DNA of 64,000 nucleotides from Niebla homalea (Eukaryota; Ascomycota; Lecanoromycetes; Lecanorales; Ramalinaceae), in the NCBI GenBank assembly GCA_019925105.1, contig JAHGAU010000011.1, forward strand, positions 620,001-684,000, written 5' to 3'. The notes under the pieces are model-generated. The model saw only the letters and a program-made list of their open reading frames with translations, did no database searches and was not told the origin of the DNA. Positions 54,910-64,000 of this stretch are shown here, piece after piece. The translations under genes were made by a program, and so were the position numbers. Numbering within the stretch: the first letter of the stretch is position 1; each line of letters starts with the position of its first letter.

Positions 54910-56959
54910 TAAAATAATAAAAGCAAGATTTATCATAAACTTAAAGCTTTAATTATAAGAGCTCGAAAAGAATTTCAGGTATATAATAGGTAAAGCCTTT
55001 ATAATACTTTAATATAATAACCCGTATAATATACCGTAAGACATAAATAAGTCTTTATTACCCTTACCATAAATTCCTTAATAAATCGAACTATAAAAGG
55101 CTTAAAAACCGGCATAAGTACCTGAGTTACGGCGTATACTTATAGTACTGAGATTTAAGGAAAAGGTGGATTATTAATATACCGGTTTATATATTATACG
55201 TTATCTTAAAAAGCTTATTAATATTATTACTATAATGTTTATATTCTTAATAAGTTTAATATAACTCCAGTATTAGGCCTTTTATTCTTATAATATTTAC
55301 TTCTGGAATAACTTACGGTTACCGGGCTTTACCCCTTTACCTATAGACTTGACTTCGGTAATACCTCGGAGATTACGGATTTAACTTAATTGTAATACTT
55401 AAATCAACCATTATTTCCCAGGTACGATTGTGATAATTACCCGGGTCGATTTTTTCACTTTTCATTTTTTACCATGCGTTTTTCAGTAACAAACCTTTTA
55501 TATTATTACCCCTGCGTATGTTTGGCGCTAAAATGGGCCTATATAAGGCTCCGGAACCCCTTAATATACACTTTTATTATTATTATTATTACTTATAGGG
55601 CATAAGCCTTTTTTATGAATGGTAAATTATTAAGGACTTAGCAGAGTTAATCCTTACTACTTACGGCGGAACGGGTTCCGCATTGCTTAATACCCGTACT
55701 TACTATATATAGCTTACCACCATGCACCTAGATAATCAATAATCATATATATTAGATACATTTTTCCACCCTTATACTGAGCACGCCACAGGTTATACCT
55801 AATTATTTTTAAAGTTTTTATTCTTATAATCGGGTATTAACGGTATCTTATAAATAAACTCCGTTTAAAAATTATTCTATAACCTTAATTATATAAAGCT
55901 ATAGATAAGCTAGGTTATTAATACGTTAATATATATTAAAGGCATAAATAATAATTAAAGTAATAAATATTATAATAGATAAAAAAGTCATTAAACCGAA
56001 GAAAACTAATTAAAAGGATATTCTTAAGTATATAATAGTTTAAGAATTATAATAAAACCTCCGTTAAAGAAATAAGTATCCTAGTTATTTATTATAATTT
56101 ACTTTACGTTATCCCGATTTATAATTATGGGAACTTTCCTTAAAAAACTCTTTAATAGTTTATTATTAACTTTAATTATATTAATAGATTTTAAAATACT
56201 CGAAAAATCAAAGGTAAAGCGGAATTCCTCTTTAATTAAGAAAGTAGATACGTTATTATTCTAAAAATAAATATCTTTTTTATGATAAATATATTTAGGT
56301 TCAGGGGGCGAGCGCGGCGAAATAGTATTTTTGCGTATAGAAGATAAATTATAGAATAGTTAAATATTTCAAAAGTAAAGAACGATTTCGCTAAAAGCCC
56401 TTAAACCTTATCCGATAAATTACGTAATTAATATAAATAAAATAATAATAAATATTTAACGATTTATTAATACCCGTAATTAACTTTAAATGAACTTAGT
56501 TACCACGTAAAGCCAATAAAAAGGGATTATAAGGATTTAATATTATAAGGTTAAAGTTAAGATTAAATAAAGTTAATCCGAAAAATTATATAATAAAATA
56601 TTTAAAACGAAGTCTTAGCGTTAAGAAAAGTAAAATTATATAATTAAAGCCGCTTTTTTTTAATTAAACTTAATATTATTATTAAATCCTTATTACGGAT
56701 TATAATATTAAAAAATAAAGGATTCTTAATAAAAATAATAAATTAAGAATTTAAGGTAATTATTAATTTTAATCGGATTAACGTAAAAACTCGGTTATAA
56801 TATTAAGGTAAATAAGTATAAGGAAAAGGTTTTTATTTAAATCGGGTTAATATTTAGGGTAAATTAAGGTTTAATTAATCGATTATAATTTCCTTTTCTT
56901 TTTTAAATTAAAGCGATAAGTTTAAAATAAATATAAATATTAAAATAACCGTAATTTAG
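54910..56959. repeat. Degraded AT-rich DNA with a little-mutated island
   Basis: No gene is visible. Most is RIP-like. The part at about 55,320-55,830 is different: it has CA and TG dinucleotides, CCGGG runs and a TATA-like CTATATAAGG at about 55,541 followed by CTCCGGAACCCC. This could be a remnant LTR promoter or single-copy DNA. A short purine-rich run lies near 56,305-56,330 (GGGGGCGAGCGCGGCG). Confidence 0.4.
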
Positions 56960-57042
56960 CCACCAGTATTATAGAATGCTGAAATTAACTTAAAAGTAGC
57001 TAAATTCATATATAAATAAATCAATTAATTAATTAATTAATA
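56960..57042 (+). mobile_element. Diverged LINE 3' end with tail
   Basis: The sequence around GAATGCTGAAATTAACTT and the tail AATCAATTAATTAATTAATT resemble the 3' end of copy G (GAACGCTGGAATTAACTT, then AATCAATTAATCAATT). The resemblance extends only over the last tens of bases, so it is either a distant subfamily or a very short insertion. Confidence 0.5.
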
Positions 57043-57453
57043 TTTAGGTTTACGGAATATATTAAATAAAAGAGATAAATATCGTATTACGTCTTTAATT
57101 ATATCCGCTACGTAATAAATAAAACAAATAAAAAACATTACCGGAATCCTCTCCCGTTCTTAGAATACTTGCTTAATATATAGGCTCTTTAATCTAAATG
57201 CGGTGTTTTTAAATGGTAATAATGGGGGTATATAGGTATTAAGCGTCGTATTATATGATGTAATAGGTATATAACGTATTCATTAATTTAATTATCTAGG
57301 TATATATAGGAAGAGTAAATCTATTTTTAAAGGATACCCGGCCGTTCTGAGATATACCGTGAGGTGCTTTAATATATACGATACTTTTGAGTCAATACGT
57401 ATATGCTTTAAACAACACTATAAAGAGTTATCAACACTCCAATATTATATAGG
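57043..57453. other. Transition from AT-rich to GC-balanced DNA, no gene seen
   Basis: Composition rises gradually from RIP-like to balanced. No coding frame, repeat or RNA gene was recognised. A short frame from 57,359 runs into the minisatellite and is not considered a gene. Confidence 0.5.
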
Positions 57454-58380
57454 GGAGGCCTTACTTAGCTCTCAGGTTCCCCATCCATATCACGGTGTTT
57501 TTGGGCATATTGCAGTGGGGGCATGCGGGGATTGGGCATTACTTCAGGTGGGGGGAGGCCCTGCTTAACTCTCAGGTTCCCCATCCAGATCACGGTGTTC
57601 TTGGGCCTGTTGCGGTTGGGGCATGCGGGCACTGCGCGTCACCTCTTACTGAAGGGGCCGGTAAAGGGCCCGGTAAAGGGCTTGCTGAAGGGGTTGGTGA
57701 CGGGCCTGGTAAGGGGCTCATTTCAGTATCAGGCGTATCTTCAGGTGTAGGGAGACCTTGCTTACCTCTTACGTTCCCCATCCAGATCACGGTGTTTTTG
57801 GGCCTGTTGTAGTAGGGGGATACGGGTATCGGGCGTCGGATCATAGTGAAGGGCCTGGTAAAGGGTCTAGTAAAAGGCTTGCAGTAGGTGAGGGTGCAGT
57901 AGGTGAGGGTGAGCTTGAGGTAGGTAAGGGTGGTGGTAAGCTGCAGGTGAGGGTGAGAGTGAGGGTGCAGGTAAGGGGCCTTGCTCAGCTCTCGGGTTCT
58001 CCATGTAAACCACGGTGTTTTTGGGCTTGCTGCCGCGGGGGCATACGCGTATCAGGCGTTACCTCCTGCTGAAGGGCTTGTTAAAGGATTTGCTGCAGGT
58101 AAGGGTGAGGGTGCAGTAGGTGAGAGAGAAGGGCCCGGTGAGGGGCTTGCTGAAGGGCTTGCTGAGTGGCTTGCTTGGCGAAGGGTGCAGGTGAGGGTGC
58201 GGTAGGTGAGGGTGCGGTAGGTGAGGGTGCGGTAGGTGAGGGTGGTAAGGGTGGTGAGGGTGCAGGTGCAGGTGCAGGTGCAGGTAAGGGTGCGGGTGAG
58301 GGTGCGGGTGACGGTGAGGGTGAGGGTGACGGTGACGGTACAGGTGGCGGTGAGGGTGATGGTGACCGTAAGGCTATCTA
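57454..58380. repeat. G-rich composite minisatellite at the compartment boundary
   Basis: Four diverged copies of a longer unit contain a block like GTTCCCCATCCAGATCACGG followed by TGTTTTTGGGC. The GTTCC or GTTCT of this block lies at 57,476, 57,576, 57,773 and 57,996, so the spacing grows from 100 to 197 to 223 bases because G-rich inserts expand. Within them are arrays of GGTGAGGGTGCAGTAG type, three exact 15-base units GTGAGGGTGCGGTAG (58,191-58,235), hexamer runs of GGTGCA (about 58,259-58,285) and of GGTGAC and GGTGAG up to about 58,363. Purine strand bias is strong: G-rich on the plus strand. Several overlapping frames are open in this block only because the units are short and multiples of three. 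Confidence 0.88.
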
Positions 58381-59431
58381 AAGCCTACTTACTGACGGTC
58401 TGTCAGTGTCATTTGTAAAGTAGTAAGGATGTAATAAATGGGATAAAGACGAAGAAAATTATGAAAAATAAAGATGTAATCCAAATCGAGTTTAGCGTGT
58501 CCGGTTAGGATCGATTCGTGGAGATGGCGGTAGACGCGTCGCGGAAATACCCCGCACAGCAGCTTTTTGGCGGAGGAATTGTACACGTTGCCGCGACGAC
58601 TTATGTGAGGAGTGCGCGCAAGCCAATGTCCAACCTGCAGGGGCTTACCTCGGGTGGCAATACCCTCCTCAATCCAAGGGACTGAAGTACACGCTTCTGG
58701 TTTTACATAGCAGATACCCTCATACCTAGCCCTCGTACCCTCGTGTATCCTCATCCATCCTCCTACACGGTGGTCCATCATCCATACTGTGACTGATGCT
58801 CTTAGAAGTAACAGCTCGAGATCATGTCTATCAATTATACCTTCTCGAGTCCCTCCACCCTCCATTGATAACCCCCCCCAGCTATCCTCTGACCTTTCAA
58901 TTCCGCCTGGCCTGGTTGCAAACGCGTTAAACAAGAGGAGGAAACTGCTTGATATGTTGTCGTCCACAATACCGACGACTTCGATTGCAGCATTGACGAT
59001 AAGGCTGTATGTGTTGACTTGGCAAACACCTACATTTTACCCGATCAACGAGCAAGCATAAGCAATCCCAACTCCTAATCTTCTTCGAATGAGGCCTCGA
59101 ATTGTCCAGACAAGGAAAGCAATGGGTGACACCACAGAAGTGGAAGAGGAGGATGGCAAGAGATGGACCTGAAACCTTCCTATTGGGGACTCTGATCCTC
59201 TCTCCCCTTGGTCTTGGTCATGGAAAAGGTGGAGGATTCTGTTTGGTCTTTCAACCTCTGTCAAACAACAAACGGCTCCCCGCCTGCCTGACCGCTCTTC
59301 GAAGCTGTTAGTTAGCCGCAGATCATTCCAAAGGATCAAACGGAGCGCTTGAAAGGATTCTTTTCCATTTCGAACAAGCTGGGAGAACAATCCGTGGCTC
59401 GTCTACACAAACACTGGTCATTGGGTTTATA
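58381..59431. other. GC-balanced stretch without a confident gene
   Basis: Codon-like composition returns here, but I cannot build a convincing gene. A plus-strand open frame at 58,789-59,061 (90 codons, serine- and proline-rich start, GTG first codon) and a minus-strand open frame at 58,389-58,967 overlap each other. A 27-codon frame with ATG at 59,089 encodes an acidic peptide (MRPRIVQTRKAMGDTTEVEE and a few more). They may be exons of a spliced gene or chance. No domains were recognised. Confidence 0.3.
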
Positions 59432-59517
59432 ATGGCCGTCTCTTGTTTCTGCTAGCCATGAACCCTTCTCCTACCACCACCACTACTGCTCGCCACCAAA
59501 ACCTTTGTCTCTCTTAA
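59432..59517 (+). promoter_or_regulatory. Possible upstream reading frames before the small membrane protein gene
   Basis: Two very short frames precede the main start. One of 7 codons begins at 59,432 (MAVSCFC, stop 59,453-59,455). One of 19 codons begins at 59,458 (rich in Thr, stop ending 59,517). A TATA-like TTTATAATGG begins at about 59,427. Whether they lie in the transcript is unknown, since the transcription start cannot be read from the sequence. Confidence 0.25.
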
Positions 59518-59583
59518 ACCGTTCCGATCAGACACCACTTTGAAAGGAGCTGACACTGACAATCTCTTGTGGCCCTTATCAAG

Positions 59584-60208
59584 ATGAGGACGACGAAATG
59601 GCTAGTCTGTTTCTTCCTTGCCACGACGGCCTTCATCTTCCTTACCCTTTTCATCTTGACTGCCGGTCCACATTCTGCATACGCCACCGATGCTGCCACT
59701 CTCTTCGCCTTCCTCTCCCGGATCTGTCAGCAGTACTTACTTGGAATCTTTCGCTACGTCAGTCTTTGGCCCCCCCCCCCCCCCGCCGTTATCCCCTGCC
59801 ACCCTCCTTCCTTGACCTAACACCCACATCACCAAAAGCAGCATCGTCAGTGAAACCAACTGACTTGAAAAATAGACACATCACCACTGCCAGGCCTTGA
59901 CCCGATTCCTCGTCGCGCCCTCCGGTCCCCTCCCCACCTTGGCGGCCTACCTCCTCCAAAGGCTCGGTTATGGGACCGTCCGTCTCGCCATCTACACCGA
60001 ATCCCTCATCATCCGAGCACATGCCTTCCTCGCCATCGTCGGCATCATCGTTGGAGAAACGTTGGTCGCGCTCCAAGGGCTGGAGGAAGCGCTGCAGGAG
60101 GAGGTGGGGAGGAAGATTGCGACGCTGGTGGTGTGCTTCTATCTGGTTGGGCTGGTGATGGCATGGTGGATTCCGGTTGTGGTTTGCGGCTGCTTGGGGG
60201 TTTTCTGA
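59584..60208 (+). CDS. Small predicted membrane protein, one intron
   Basis: Exon 1 (59,584-59,757) and exon 2 (59,894-60,208) join in phase 0 to give 162 residues. The proposed 136-base intron has a GTCAGT donor, a CTGAC branch-like motif near 59,860 and a TGCCAG acceptor; it contains a run of 15 or so Cs. Residues 6-27 (WLVCFFLATTAFIFLTLFIL and two more) form a signal anchor or cleavable signal. A second hydrophobic stretch lies near residues 103-118 and a third near 134-161, close to the C-terminus. In between is a basic and amphipathic segment with a short acidic stretch (EEALQEEVG). No family was recognised. The unspliced alternative would end after exon 1 in a Pro-rich tail at 59,820. 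The start was chosen as the first ATG of the frame. Confidence 0.65.
59758..59893 (+). other. Predicted intron with C homopolymer
   Basis: GT-AG intron of the small membrane protein gene. Length and branch motif fit filamentous fungi. The poly-C run near 59,770-59,784 is prone to length errors, but an error there would not change the protein. Confidence 0.6.
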
Positions 60209-60446
60209 TACGGGGGTGGAGGAGGAGGAGGCGGAGGAGGAGGCTGGTGGTCTGGCTTTTGATCTTTGTTGGCTAGAGGAGGTAGTAGAATGGCAAAAAG
60301 GTCGGCAACGACGAGCTGGAAATCTCTCGGAGGGTCACAGTATTGAAGGGCACCCTTTCAACCAGGGTTTTCGCTACCACAAGCCCCCTCCATCTCTCAT
60401 CTCATGTTAGATTACCACTATTAACCACCATCATCCCGATCTCTAT
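60209..60446. other. Spacer between convergent genes with GGA repeat
   Basis: This separates the small membrane protein gene (plus) from the next gene (minus), so both 3' ends lie here. It contains a GGA-rich tract (60,214-60,243: GGTGGAGGAGGAGGAGGCGG and onward). The plus-strand frame that crosses it (60,177-60,410) is considered chance. Confidence 0.5.
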
Positions 60447-61861
60447 TCACAGCTCCTCCTTGAGCCGTGGAGCCAGTCTCCCAACGCCGCCATCATCATC
60501 ATCATCATCATCAGCCAAGATATCCACCCCGTTTCGGCCGACCTTGGCCCTCTGCTCTCCCCTCCAGAATTCCCCCTCTATCCTCCTCCTCTGCGCTACC
60601 CACCCGTATCGTCGCGGATTCCCGTATACATTGTTAGCTCGGCTCCCTCCTCGGATCAAAAGCGAGTACTCCTCCAACACGCTCATCACGTCCTGGATCC
60701 GGCTGGGATCCCTCCCGCCGCCGCCGCCGCCCACCCGCCGAGGATAAAGATCATGCACGGTGAGCCCCGCGAAACGCTCGCGCAGCACGGCCAGCTTCTC
60801 CCGAATCGTTCGCATGAACAGCGTTGTCTGGCCGAGGAGTTCCGCAGTGGCGTTGGCGGTAATATCCGCTTGGTCAATGGCGCGGCGATCGAGCCGCCAA
60901 GGCGCGAGAGGCGGTAGGTCGATCAAGCCGACGATGTGTTGGAAGAAAGCCCAGTAGATGGACTGTTCGGTCTCGATCTGGGTGCGTAGAGCAGCGAGGT
61001 CGTGTTTGGAAAGGGCGTTGGAAGCGGTCAAGTTGGCGAGGCAGGCCCGTGCAGACGCGGTGAATGTCAGGGAGGCGGCGAGGAATTGGGTGGTGAAGAG
61101 GTCGGAGTCGAGGGCGCGTGTGGAGCGGGCGGAGAAGAGGGAGAGTTGGTAGAGCATTTCGCGGTAGATGGACGAGGCGGGTTGGCGGGGAGGGAAGCAT
61201 GTGGAGTCGAAGTACTGGTTGACCAGTCGTAAAGTGTCAACAAAGGGTGTTAGGATTAGGAATAGCCATGACCCATCGGGGCGAGGGTCGATGTGATGAC
61301 GATATATGATTAGATTGCGCCGGAACAGGCTGAAGAAAGAGTCAAGGTCGTCCATGCGCAAGCACAACTTGTCGACGAAGATGTCGAGTTCGGGCTGGTA
61401 TTGGGCGATGAGGTCGGCGAGTTGGTTCAACAGGTCGGGCAGAGGCGTCGTTTGTAGACGAGGCGACTGAAGCGCCATCTGTCGATCGGCCAGCACAAGG
61501 CCACGGATTCGGGAAAGCTCCAATGGGGCAGTCATGATGCCTCGGACGTAGCTGGTGAGTTCCTCGTCTTTAACTGTTGGTGTATCGATGGGCTGCTCCT
61601 GGTCATGATCCTGCTCCTCCTCCATGCTCGTGACGTTCCAGGAGGTCTGCCAGGGCTCGCACCAGCTTATGGGTAGCTTGTCTCTTGTAAAGACACTGTG
61701 GGTGCAGGCCTGTACAACAAGCGCTTGCGTCACGTTGATGGCGTAGCAGGCCCCGTAGAAGATGGCAGCACATGTCCACGCGACTTTGACATTTCTTCGG
61801 AATATCCGTTGAGCGATGATGGCTTCGTCCCCGGAGGTTCCATCATTGGGCGATCATCCAT
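60447..61861 (-). CDS. Predicted membrane-anchored protein of unknown function, apparent 1-nt frameshift near the start
   Basis: The main frame is open from 61,853 down to the stop at 60,447-60,449. Its first in-frame ATG is at 61,625, which gives 392 residues. Upstream of that ATG the frame still encodes a convincing membrane segment (VKVAWTCAAIFYGACYAINV), so the natural start is probably earlier. An ATG at 61,861 opens the neighbouring frame (MDDRPMMEPPG). One extra base in the C run at 61,829-61,832 would join both into a protein of about 471 residues with a membrane segment near residues 27-50. The rest is mostly helical, with an arginine-rich C-terminal part, a Gly run and a run of seven Asp encoded by a TCA microsatellite (60,491-60,513). 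No domain was recognised. It lies 136 bases downstream of the next gene, same strand. Confidence 0.7.
60491..60513. repeat. TCA microsatellite in coding sequence
   Basis: A run of CAT/TCA trinucleotides on the plus strand, which encodes the Asp run near the C-terminus of the minus-strand gene. Length changes in steps of three would keep the frame. Confidence 0.75.
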
Positions 61862-61997
61862 CGTGGAAACTGTCCGTGAAGGGTTTTGAAAGGGAAAAAT
61901 TGATTGGCATCAAGAATCAATCCGAAGACAAGCGGAGATGAAGTTCTAATTGATTGGGATGAAAAGAATGGAGCAGAGGGAGGGAGAGAGAGGGAGA
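61862..61997. promoter_or_regulatory. Short spacer between two minus-strand genes
   Basis: 136 bases between the end of the membrane/acidic-repeat gene and the proposed ATG of the next gene. It must hold the promoter and leader of the downstream gene unless they are co-transcribed. No clear promoter motif was recognised; a GGGAGAGAGAGGGAGA tract (pyrimidine-rich on the coding strand) lies at about 61,981-61,997. Confidence 0.35.
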
Positions 61998-63649
61998 TCA
62001 AGCGAAAAAGCCCGGAAATCGGGCTTTTTCCTGCCTCTGAAGACGATCGTCCACTCGCTGCTGGATTTCTGCATGCGACTTACCGTCCAAGGGTTTGTAT
62101 CCTGCCGGGAAAAATTTACCTCTTATCCAAGCCGATCGCAAAGAATCAATCACTTCTCCGTCTGGACATCCTTTTTCTGCAAAGCCTTGTTCAATCTTAC
62201 TCATGTCCATGTTCCACGCTTCAAGACCCTCAACAATGATATCCTCGAAAAATAATCGCCATTGTCGACAGCGCTCCTTTTTATCCTCGGGAGTAAGGTC
62301 ACCATCACGGTGGAAAGCCGGGCTGGGAGATGTTTCTGTGATTTCGGCGGCGTTGACCAGATGCTCGACGGTAGTAGTGTTGGCATTATTATCAGGGTCC
62401 TCGTCTTTATTTGTGTCCAGAGGCTCGTCGTTGTCGTTTGCGTCCAGAAGTTCCTCGTCTTCGAGGATATCGTTGCTATCATTATCAGGGTCCTCGTCTG
62501 CATTGGTGTCCAAAGTGTCCTCATCTTCGTTTGTACCTATGGGTTCCTCGTCTTCGTTCGTGTGCAGAGGCTTTGTTGCAGTGCTCGCTGAAGATGATGA
62601 GGTAGTGTCGCTTCCGCTGCTTTTCTGAATTGGATCATGGCGAGGTGAATGGGTCGAGAGATGATCGACTGCATTATTGCCATCATCATCAGGGTCCTCG
62701 TCTTCGTCATTGACTGCATCTTTGCCATTATTATCAAGGTCCTCGTCTTCACTCATGTCCAAATGGTCCTCGTCTTCGTTTGGATCGAGAGGGTCACCGT
62801 CTTCGTTTATAACCAGAAGGTCCTCGTTTTCGATTATATCGTTGCTATCAACATTATCAGAGTCCTCGTCTTCGGTTGTGTCCAGAAGATTCTCGTCTTC
62901 GATTGGGTCCAAAGGCTCCTCGTCTTCATTTGTGTCCAGAAGGTGGGTTGTAGTGCTTGTCGATAAGGTAGCATCACTTCCTTTACTTTGTGGAGGTCCT
63001 GCGTTGGAAGGTGCTTGGGGAATTGTTGTTGCCTCCATCGGCGAATGACTAGATTGGGGAGATAAGGGAGGGGTGCTGGTATTGATATGTGGCAATGATG
63101 CAGTAGGGGGCGATCCTCAAGGATGTCAGATGCAGGGTCGGATAATAGGTAGAGCCAATGGAGCTGAGCGCTTTCCCCAGAAAGGTTCGGCTGCTGCAAG
63201 AGAGAGACCTGATCATTGTTGCCGGAGTTCTGTTGATCCTGAGTCTTGAGGGCCGGACAGATCCACCATGACCAGATCCAATCCAGTGAGAAAAGCGTGA
63301 CCGGCCACGGTGATTCTTGTTCGGCCACCATCCTAATCCACCACCAAAGTGGTCGCCTCATCGCTCCCAGGAAGCCAAGACCGACCTGTAGTGGTGACTT
63401 CCAGCGGCGGAATTGGGATGGAGTCATCTCTCCGCCAGGGTGCATACATTCGCCGTAGACACCCAGAAGGACGGTGCCGAGAACACAGGCAAAGAGAAGG
63501 AAGTCCCAGAGCAGAATAACGAGAAGCCACAACCAAGCTGAGACGGAGTCAGGGCCCTGATCGAAAGAAGCGTCGGATACGATTGGACCATATTCATTGT
63601 TGCTCGTGTCAGTACAGGTACTGGACTCTGAGGCAGTAGAAGAAGCCAT
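61998..63649 (-). CDS. Membrane protein with long acidic repeat region, apparent 1-nt frameshift
   Basis: The start codon at 63,649 has a good context (CCCATGG). The first frame encodes a Ser/Thr-rich N-terminus, a membrane segment at about residues 38-65 (AWLWLLVILLWDFLLFACVL and on) and a Trp-rich, probably membrane-associated stretch near 90-135. The frame then loses sense. A second frame, open from 63,116, continues to the stop at 61,998-62,000. One extra base in the G run at 63,106-63,110 joins them to about 550 residues. The second part has many acidic units of the type LDTNEDED and then a globular C-terminal segment of about 100 residues (LTPEDKKERCRQWRLFFEDI onward), rich in Arg, Glu and Trp. 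No family was recognised. An intron at the switch is possible but no good donor was seen. Confidence 0.65.
62005..62029. repeat. Perfect inverted repeat at the 3' end of the acidic-repeat gene
   Basis: A 9-base stem, AAAAAGCCC (62,005-62,013) and GGGCTTTTT (62,021-62,029), with a 7-base loop. It lies within the last codons of the gene, a few bases before its stop. In bacteria this would resemble a terminator; here it may simply be a coding coincidence. Confidence 0.6.
62390..62940 (-). repeat. Coding minisatellite for the acidic repeats
   Basis: Imperfect repeats built on CCTCGTCTTCG and TGTCCA (plus strand) encode the EDED- and LDTNEDE-type units. A subset of units is interrupted by stretches like GNNAV and DSNDII. 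Unit length varies, so copy number probably varies between strains. Confidence 0.75.
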
Positions 63650-64000
63650 GGGAAGAGATATTGGATGAGTTCAACCCAAAGAGCAAGGAGAAGATGGTGG
63701 CATGCACGAGGAGGACGATTCAAGACTGCCATATTTTATGATCCAAAAAAAAAAAATCTTCGAGCCAGTGAAATGCGAACTGTCAATATTGATGCGAAAT
63801 GCATCTACCCAGCGCCGCCTGCAGGCTCCCTACGGGGGATTGCGCACCCCCTCCTGCCCCTTACCATGTCCCTTGGTAGCAGAGCATTTCAGGTTGCGGT
63901 ACTCGAAGATCATCGCAGACAATCAAACTTCACCGGGTCGATACTCTTCTCATAACACTTTGCGAGAAAGGTGGATTACTCAATGCACGTCCTAGTGGTA
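63650..64000. other. Upstream region of the acidic-repeat gene, no certain gene
   Basis: This must contain the promoter of the gene starting at 63,649. It has a run of 13 or so As (about 63,745-63,757). Two overlapping plus-strand open frames (63,665-63,955 and 63,702-63,995) have no recognisable features and are cut close to the window edge, so a divergent gene cannot be excluded. Confidence 0.3.

Noticed and set aside
58191..58290. Telomere-like G-rich repeat
   Set aside because: Units are GGTGAGGGTGC and GGTGCA types, not TTAGGG; it is an interstitial minisatellite, and no telomeric array is seen in the window.
57495..58381. Several overlapping open frames on both strands rich in Gly, Val, Glu
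   Set aside because: They follow the minisatellite, whose 6- and 15-base units keep several frames open at once. No ATG context, splice pattern or domain supports a gene.
60760..61232. Plus- and minus-strand open frames inside the gene at 60,447-61,861
   Set aside because: Shadow frames of a GC-rich coding region; the long minus-strand frame with a membrane segment is the better explanation.
62005..62029. Hairpin considered as a transcription terminator
   Set aside because: Rho-independent terminators are bacterial; this DNA has fungal introns and retroelements, and the hairpin lies within codons.
62095..63048. Plus-strand Ser- and Val-rich open frames
   Set aside because: Antisense to the acidic repeat region; the serine and valine strings are the reverse complement of Asp/Glu codon repeats.

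Overview
The window looks like a filamentous ascomycete (Pezizomycotina) chromosome segment with a two-compartment structure. Positions 1 to about 57,050 are extremely AT-rich. CpA and TpG are scarce, TpA is abundant and many CpG sites survive, which is the usual trace of repeat-induced point mutation (RIP). No intact gene was found there. The material is layered, decayed retrotransposons. From about 57,450 a G-rich minisatellite block leads into ordinary GC-balanced fungal DNA carrying three recognisable protein genes (59.6-63.65 kb). The species cannot be named from this sequence.

Layout of the AT-rich part. 1-6,250: an unidentified RIP-degraded repeat. 6,251-12,023: a plus-strand full-length LINE (copy A; AP endonuclease plus reverse transcriptase; 3' tail of AATC repeats). 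12,024-25,561: a minus-strand stack of the same LINE family, B inside C, C inside D, D inside E. The 3' parts of C, D and E are not visible. 25,562-26,687: unidentified degraded repeat ending in a little-mutated patch. 26,688-27,671: a 5'-truncated LINE (G). 27,672-54,909: one Ty3/Gypsy element (Gypsy-1, plus strand) broken by three direct insertions: LINE F, which splits the YIDD codons of its reverse transcriptase with a 13-bp target duplication; a 2,026-bp small LTR element (S) with 161-bp LTRs and TATCC duplications; and a second Gypsy element (Gypsy-2, minus strand, 369-bp LTRs, ATTCC duplications). Gypsy-2 itself contains LINE H (13-bp duplication). Removing the insertions leaves about 5.85 kb of Gypsy-1, a normal size for such an element. 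54,910-57,050: decayed repeats and a diverged LINE 3' tail.

The most striking pattern is in the RIP itself. In both LTR pairs (S and Gypsy-2) the outer edge of each LTR is spared and the inner edge is mutated, in mirror image. The first tens of bases of every LINE 5' end are also spared. This suggests that RIP fades towards the ends of a homologous tract.

Gene part. A small membrane protein gene (59,584-60,208, plus, one predicted intron) faces a convergent gene (60,447-61,861, minus) for a predicted membrane-anchored protein. Upstream of that, on the same strand, is a gene (61,998-63,649) for a membrane protein with a long acidic repeat region. The last two each appear to lack one base in a G/C homopolymer. 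That suggests either assembly errors or young frameshift mutations. None of the three has a function I recognise.
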